Assembly (NCBI GenBank): GCA_029012445.1
Contig: JAQXMC010000031.1
Span: forward strand, 1 to 39,952
Source of the DNA: Oscillospiraceae bacterium
GTDB lineage: Bacteria > Bacillota > Clostridia > Oscillospirales > Acutalibacteraceae
Direction of reading: 5' to 3'
Length of the DNA stretch: 39,952 bases
Below are positions 35,354 through 39,952 of this stretch, in pieces. The stretch's first letter is position 1, and every line of letters begins with the position of its first letter. Under the pieces are notes generated by a model that did no database searches, was not told where the DNA came from, and worked only from the letters and a program-made list of their open reading frames with translations. The position numbers and the translations under genes were made by a program.

Positions 35354-37678
35354 ATGAAAAATCAAACCGTTTTGCAAAGGAAAGAGCAGGCGGAAGAAAT
35401 CAGTTTCAAAATTAAGGACAAGTCCGTCGCTCTGAAATCGGCGCTGTTTCTTATCGGAGGGTTTATAACTGCGCTTTTGCCCGAGGAATATCAGATATCT
35501 CCGTTCTGTCCGGCAGCTGTCGGGGCTTCGCCGACAGAATACGCTTTTATGACATTTATCGGCGGAAGCGTTGGATATATAGTGACAAGAGGACTCAGAG
35601 ACAGCTTTTTTTATATTGTGATGCTCGGGTTGATCTTAGCTTCAAAATCGGTTTTTGAGCGTCGCTTCAAAACTATAAGCCGCGAGACGGTCGATCTGGT
35701 ATTTTCCGGTGTGTTCGTTCTCGCCGCCGATATCATCCGTATGCTTTTGACTGAGGTGAGCGTTTTTAACATTTGTATCAGTGCAGCCGATACGCTTATC
35801 TGCGTTGCCGCAGTTTATTTTTTCAGCCGCAGTCTGTCAGTTCCTGCTTTCCGCCTCGGACTTCGCAGAATATCCGGCGTTGACGCTGCCTGCATTGTCA
35901 TAAGCGGAGCTGCGCTTCTCGGCTGCGTTTCGGGGGTGAACATTGCCGGAATTTATCCGGCCAGGATATTTGCCTGCCTGCTTATTCTTTTCTGCGCGTC
36001 ATATAGGGGAGTTGCCGGAGGTGCCGCCGTCGGGGTTACTCTCGGCACCGTTTTGTGTCTTAACGGCAATTTTCATGTTTTTTTCATGTACGCTTTCGGC
36101 TCGCTGATATGCTCGGTCTTTTCACCGCTGGGGCAATATGCGACGGCGGCCTCATTTGCCGTTGCAAGCTCGGCGGCGGCAATAGTTTACGGCATAGACG
36201 CTGTTTCGGTATACACGGTCGTTGAGTGCGCGGTAGCGTCAATAGCGTTTATAGCCGTTCCCTCAAAGCTGATAAATTCAGCGCAGGATATGCTGACAAA
36301 AAGCGGACTTTCCGAGGATAATGAGGTCAACAGGCAGGTCGCGCTTGACCTCAAAGCCGCCGCGAAAACGGTGGACGAGGTGACAGACATAGTTACCCAG
36401 GTCACAAGAAGAATGGACAGCATAATAAATCCGGAGCTTAGCCGTGTTTATGCCAGAATTCAGCACGGCGTATGCGCAGACTGCGGAAACAAAAGCGTTT
36501 GCTGGAATGAAAAATTTGACCGGACGGTAAAGGATATCGAATATATAGCTCATGAACGCCTTGAAAAGAAAAAGCGTTCGGACAAGCTGCCAAACGGCCT
36601 TGAGAAAAGATGTGAAAAGCTCGGCGCACTTTCAGACGAGATAGACGCCGACTACAAGAACTACCTTTCAGAGACTGACGCAAGAATAAAGATTGAAGAA
36701 ATGCGGAATGTGGTTTCGGATCAGTTTTCTTTTGTTTCTCAGCTTCTTGAGGATATTTCGTCAAAGATTATAGGCGAGAAAAAATATGATCTGAATAAAT
36801 CGAGGGCTATAAAAACAGCTTTATTGGAAAGCAGAATACCCGCTCAAAGCGTGTCCTATTATGAAAACTCCTTCTCGAGGGCGGTTGCAGAAATAACTCT
36901 TTATGAAGAGCCAAACAAGGTCGACCATGTCAAAATACAGAAGATACTGTCGCATATTGTGTCAAAGGAATTTAAGTCCGCCGATATATCGGTCATGGAT
37001 CTGAGCACGGTGCTGACATATTGGCAAAAGAGCGAATATGAGATAGAAAACGGATTTGCGCAGATCCCGTTCGGCGAAAACCGCGTCTGCGGCGACAAGG
37101 TCGAGGTTCTTGACGATGTGAACGGAAACAGCATTTCAATAATCAGCGACGGCATGGGAACAGGAAGCAGAGCGGCAATAGACGGAACGATGACCTGTTC
37201 GCTTATGCATAAGCTTATAGGCTCGGGCTTCACCTTTGACAGCGCTCTGAAGCTTGTCAACTCAGCGCTCATCATCAAAAGCAGAGATGAATCTCTCGCC
37301 ACTGTCGACGCTGTCAGCGTGAACACATATAACGGCGCCTGCTGCTTTTATAAGGCCGGAGCCGCCCAGTCCTATGTACGCTCGGGCGACGGTGTTCAGA
37401 TAATAAGTCACAGCTCTCTGCCCGTCGGGATACTGAGAAATATCGAATTTGCCAAAGAGGAGCTGACGCTGAAGCGGGGAGACATAATCCTGATGATATC
37501 TGACGGAATATGCGGTGAGGACGACTCCTGGATTGAGGACGAACTGCTTTCCTGGAGCACCGACAACATGCATGAGCTTGCCGTTCATATAGCAAACACG
37601 GCCAGAAAAAAGAACGGCATCAGGTTTGAGGACGATATTTCGGTCGTTGCTATGAAGCTTAAACGCCGTTCAAGATAG
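35354..37678 (+). CDS. spoIIE: Stage II sporulation protein E, PP2C phosphatase
   Basis: The 774-aa protein has about ten membrane segments in residues 30-300, a central regulatory region (about 310-560) with a Cys-rich CADCGNKSVCW patch, and a C-terminal PP2C/SpoIIE phosphatase domain. Metal-binding Asp599 is in SDGMGTG and Asp717 in ISDGICGEDD. SpoIIE dephosphorylates SpoIIAA to release sigma-F in the forespore and takes part in polar division. Its length is slightly below the Bacillus protein. It indicates a spore-forming Firmicute. GGGGAGG precedes the start. The genes often found next to it (tilS, hpt) are absent here. Confidence 0.95.
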   Translation: MKNQTVLQRKEQAEEISFKIKDKSVALKSALFLIGGFITALLPEEYQISPFCPAAVGASPTEYAFMTFIGGSVGYIVTRGLRDSFFYIVMLGLILASKSVFERRFKTISRETVDLVFSGVFVLAADIIRMLLTEVSVFNICISAADTLICVAAVYFFSRSLSVPAFRLGLRRISGVDAACIVISGAALLGCVSGVNIAGIYPARIFACLLILFCASYRGVAGGAAVGVTLGTVLCLNGNFHVFFMYAFGSLICSVFSPLGQYATAASFAVASSAAAIVYGIDAVSVYTVVECAVASIAFIAVPSKLINSAQDMLTKSGLSEDNEVNRQVALDLKAAAKTVDEVTDIVTQVTRRMDSIINPELSRVYARIQHGVCADCGNKSVCWNEKFDRTVKDIEYIAHERLEKKKRSDKLPNGLEKRCEKLGALSDEIDADYKNYLSETDARIKIEEMRNVVSDQFSFVSQLLEDISSKIIGEKKYDLNKSRAIKTALLESRIPAQSVSYYENSFSRAVAEITLYEEPNKVDHVKIQKILSHIVSKEFKSADISVMDLSTVLTYWQKSEYEIENGFAQIPFGENRVCGDKVEVLDDVNGNSISIISDGMGTGSRAAIDGTMTCSLMHKLIGSGFTFDSALKLVNSALIIKSRDESLATVDAVSVNTYNGACCFYKAGAAQSYVRSGDGVQIISHSSLPVGILRNIEFAKEELTLKRGDIILMISDGICGEDDSWIEDELLSWSTDNMHELAVHIANTARKKNGIRFEDDISVVAMKLKRRSR

Positions 37679-37691
37679 AAAAAGGTTATAC

Positions 37692-37820
37692 TAAACACTG
37701 ATTGAAAGCGGATAAATTTCAAAGGGAATATTGTGATGAGCAATGCCGGCGCTCGTCATTAAGTCGGCGCAGCAAAAAGCAATATTTTCCGGAGAGAACT
37801 CTGCTGATAATCAGTGTTTA
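37692..37820. repeat. 129-bp nested inverted-repeat element
   Basis: TAAACACTGATT (37692-37703) and AATCAGTGTTTA (37809-37820) are a perfect 12-bp inverted repeat. Inside, AATATTG/CAATATT and TGATGAGC/GCTCGTCA (one wobble) pair in nested order. It could be a MITE-like element or a structured RNA. No flanking target duplication is clear. The rest of 37679-38050 shows no gene. Confidence 0.6.
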
Positions 37821-38050
37821 TTATTAACAAAAATGATGAAAAGCGGTTTTCTTGTGTTATCAAACTTCGATTCTGAACTGACTAAAGGCGTACTTTCATC
37901 AGATTGACCAAAAACAGCTGATCAAATTTGTGCAATTTTTATATCGGGAACAAAGCTTTTTTTATCTCAGCAGTTGCGAAATTTTTTTGTTAGTGATAGA
38001 ATAACTATTTGGTTTGAAAAAAGATCATTATGTTGAAATTGGGTGAAATA

Positions 38051-39871
38051 ATGGATAAGAGAAACGATATCAGAAACATCGCTATTATAGCTCATGTTGA
38101 CCACGGAAAAACCACACTGGTCGATGAGATGCTCAAACAGAGCGGTACTTTCAGAATAAACGAACAGGTTCAGGAAAGAGTCATGGACTCTAATGACCTT
38201 GAAAGAGAGAGAGGAATAACGATCCTTTCAAAAAACACAGCGGTTCACTATAAAGGAACAAAAATAAATATTGTCGACACCCCGGGCCACGCTGATTTCG
38301 GCGGTGAGGTCGAGCGTATCCTTATGATGGTCGACGGCGTTCTTCTTCTTGTTGACGCATTTGAAGGCTGCATGCCTCAGACGAGATTTGTTCTGAAAAA
38401 GGCTCTTGCGCTTAAAAAGAAAGTCATAGTTGTCGTCAATAAAATAGACAGACCGGGCGCAAGACCCGCTGAAGTTATCGACGAAGTACTCGATCTTTTC
38501 ATCGAACTCGGAGCAGATGAGGATCAGCTTGACTTCCCAATTGTTTACGCTTCGGCTAAGGACGGATATTCTTCGCTTGACAGCAGCGTCAGAGAGGGAG
38601 ATATGAGACCTCTTCTTGATTCCATAATTGAGAATATTGATCCTCCCGAGGGCGACATGAACGGCCCGCTGCAAATCAGATTTTCTTCTCTCGACTATGA
38701 CGATTACATCGGCAGAATCGGCATCGGCAGAGTCGAAAGAGGCAAGGTTAAGCACGGACAGCAGGTTGTACTTTGTCACATGGACGGCTCAAAAAACAAT
38801 GTCAGAATAGCCAAGCTCTATCAGTTCGAGGGCTTGAAGAGAGTTGAAACAGACGAGGCAAAGCTCGGCGATATAATCTGCGTTTCCGGTATTGCCGACA
38901 TAAATATCGGCGCAACAGCCTGCGATCCCGACTGCATAGAGCCGCTTCCGTTCGTTAAGATAGACGAGCCGACAATATCAATGAACTTTATGGTCAACGA
39001 CAGTCCGTTTGCCGGTCAGGAGGGCAAGTTCGTTACATCAAGAAATATCAGAGACAGACTTTTCAAGGAAGTCGAAACAAATGTCAGCATGCGAGTTGAG
39101 GAAACGGAGAGCACTGACACATTCAAGGTCAGCGGCAGAGGCGAGCTTCACCTTTCCATTCTTATTGAGACTATGCGCCGCCAGGGATATGAATTTCAGG
39201 TCTCAAGGCCGAAGGTCATTCTAAAAAAAGAAAACGGCAAGGTTCTTGAACCTATGGAGTTGCTGATAGTCGAGGTTCCCGAAAATTATGTCGGCGCCGT
39301 CATGGAAAAAATCGGCTCGCGAAAAGGTGAACTTGAAAACATGGGAGCAAGAGACGGAGGAACGACTCATCTTGAATTCAAGATACCCGCGAGAGGTCTT
39401 ATCGGTTACAGAAGCGAGTTTCTGACAGACACTAACGGCAACGGCATAATGAATCAGGTCTTTGCCGGCTATGAAGAATATAAGGGCGATATTCAGACAA
39501 GAGACAGGGGATCTATCATAAGCCACGAGACGGGTGAAAGCACCGCATACGGCTTATTCAACGCTCAGGACAGAGGACGGCTCTTCATCGGACCGGGCGT
39601 TCCGGTTTATGAGGGAATGATCGTCGGCGAATGCGCAAAGAGTGAGGATGTCACCTGCAATGTTTGCAAGAAAAAGCAGATGACGAACACCCGTGCCGCC
39701 GGTTCCGACGACGCTCTCAGACTTGTTCCTCATTCTGTTCTTTCGCTTGAACAGTCAATGGAATTCATCAAAGACGACGAGCTTCTTGAGGTAACGCCCG
39801 TTTCACTCAGACTGAGAAAGAAGATACTTTCAAAAGAATTAAGAATGAAACAGCAGTTCAAGAAAAAATAA
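38051..39871 (+). CDS. typA: TypA/BipA ribosome-associated GTPase
   Basis: I choose the ATG at 38051 because GGGTGA lies just upstream and the product then starts [21 protein letters not shown] as in the family; an ATG 21 bp earlier lacks a ribosome site. The 606-aa protein carries G1 AHVDHGKTT, switch I with RGITI, G3 [14 protein letters not shown] and G4 [11 protein letters not shown]-like domains II, III and V follow, plus the TypA-specific C-terminal domain (about 490-606). It assists ribosome assembly and stress adaptation. It is monocistronic and followed by palindromes. Confidence 0.97.
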   Translation: MDKRNDIRNIAIIAHVDHGKTTLVDEMLKQSGTFRINEQVQERVMDSNDLERERGITILSKNTAVHYKGTKINIVDTPGHADFGGEVERILMMVDGVLLLVDAFEGCMPQTRFVLKKALALKKKVIVVVNKIDRPGARPAEVIDEVLDLFIELGADEDQLDFPIVYASAKDGYSSLDSSVREGDMRPLLDSIIENIDPPEGDMNGPLQIRFSSLDYDDYIGRIGIGRVERGKVKHGQQVVLCHMDGSKNNVRIAKLYQFEGLKRVETDEAKLGDIICVSGIADINIGATACDPDCIEPLPFVKIDEPTISMNFMVNDSPFAGQEGKFVTSRNIRDRLFKEVETNVSMRVEETESTDTFKVSGRGELHLSILIETMRRQGYEFQVSRPKVILKKENGKVLEPMELLIVEVPENYVGAVMEKIGSRKGELENMGARDGGTTHLEFKIPARGLIGYRSEFLTDTNGNGIMNQVFAGYEEYKGDIQTRDRGSIISHETGESTAYGLFNAQDRGRLFIGPGVPVYEGMIVGECAKSEDVTCNVCKKKQMTNTRAAGSDDALRLVPHSVLSLEQSMEFIKDDELLEVTPVSLRLRKKILSKELRMKQQFKKK

Positions 39872-39896
39872 AAACAGACAGCAGACTGTCATTTTA

Positions 39897-39952
39897 CGGC
39901 GGAGGTTCTTAACCTCCGCCGCTCAGCTTGTCGAAAAAGTACTTTTCGACAA
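39897..39952. repeat. Two tandem palindromes at the window end
   Basis: CGGCGGAGGTT-CTT-AACCTCCGCCG (39897-39921) is a perfect 11-bp hairpin. TTGTCGAAAA (39928-39937) pairs perfectly with TTTTCGACAA (39943-39952). The first can terminate typA only weakly, as no T run follows. The cluster may continue beyond the window as another multi-hairpin repeat. Confidence 0.75.

Overview
The window looks like a spore-forming, gut-type clostridial chromosome (Oscillospirales-like). This rests on a spoIIE homologue, LacZ and other GH2 glycosidases, a BspA-like leucine-rich-repeat surface protein, a MobV-type mobilizable element, strong AAGGAGG ribosome sites and near-consensus sigma-A promoters. The genus cannot be fixed from sequence alone.
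Positions 1-12856 are accessory DNA: three elements stacked head to tail. Each right end carries the core GAGTGGGAATAA, which reads Glu-Trp-Glu-stop, the conserved C-terminus of GMP synthase (guaA). Cores lie at 2181-2192, 4060-4071 and 12845-12856. Each is preceded at 108-110 bp by a pair of 8-bp arm-type repeats 11 bp apart. guaA itself should lie left of the window. Element 1 (to 2192) carries an NgoMIV-family restriction enzyme (5' end outside the window), a Vsr mismatch endonuclease and a SEFIR/TIR-type protein, i.e. a defence cassette. Element 2 (about 2193-4071) has no integrase and encodes an XRE regulator with an operator over its -10 box, plus a zinc-ribbon membrane protein. Element 3 (about 4072-12856) is an integrative mobilizable element: divergent XRE repressor, excisionase, tyrosine integrase, MobC-like protein, RepA-like ATPase, a hairpin-dense origin region, a MobV relaxase cut by an in-frame amber codon, and TnpV. 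Its cargo is AbrB + ABC transporter, a VOC protein and two small proteins.
From 12857 the resident chromosome resumes, probably with the displaced guaA terminator (12864-12906). A 31-codon peptide gene with its own promoter, ribosome site and terminator follows (13267-13362). Next come a minus-strand operon (alpha/beta hydrolase, FAD oxidoreductase, metallo-beta-lactamase-fold hydrolase), a COG2509-type FAD protein, a GH2 glycosidase, a D-2-hydroxyacid dehydrogenase with a WYL regulator, a lipoprotein, a membrane-fusion protein with a MacB-type permease but no ATPase, a LacZ beta-galactosidase, an FTR-beta-like iron-sulfur protein, signal peptidase I, a deleted NUDIX pseudogene, the large LRR protein, spoIIE and typA.
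Several chromosomal intergenic regions hold elaborate palindromes. The clearest is a cloverleaf of four perfect stems at 35095-35182; others are at 29620-29776, 31253-31288, 37692-37820 and 39897-39952. The most interesting points are the stacked guaA elements with divergent arm sites, the orphan 31-aa peptide gene, the cloverleaf repeat, and the defence cassette joining NgoMIV, Vsr and SEFIR proteins.
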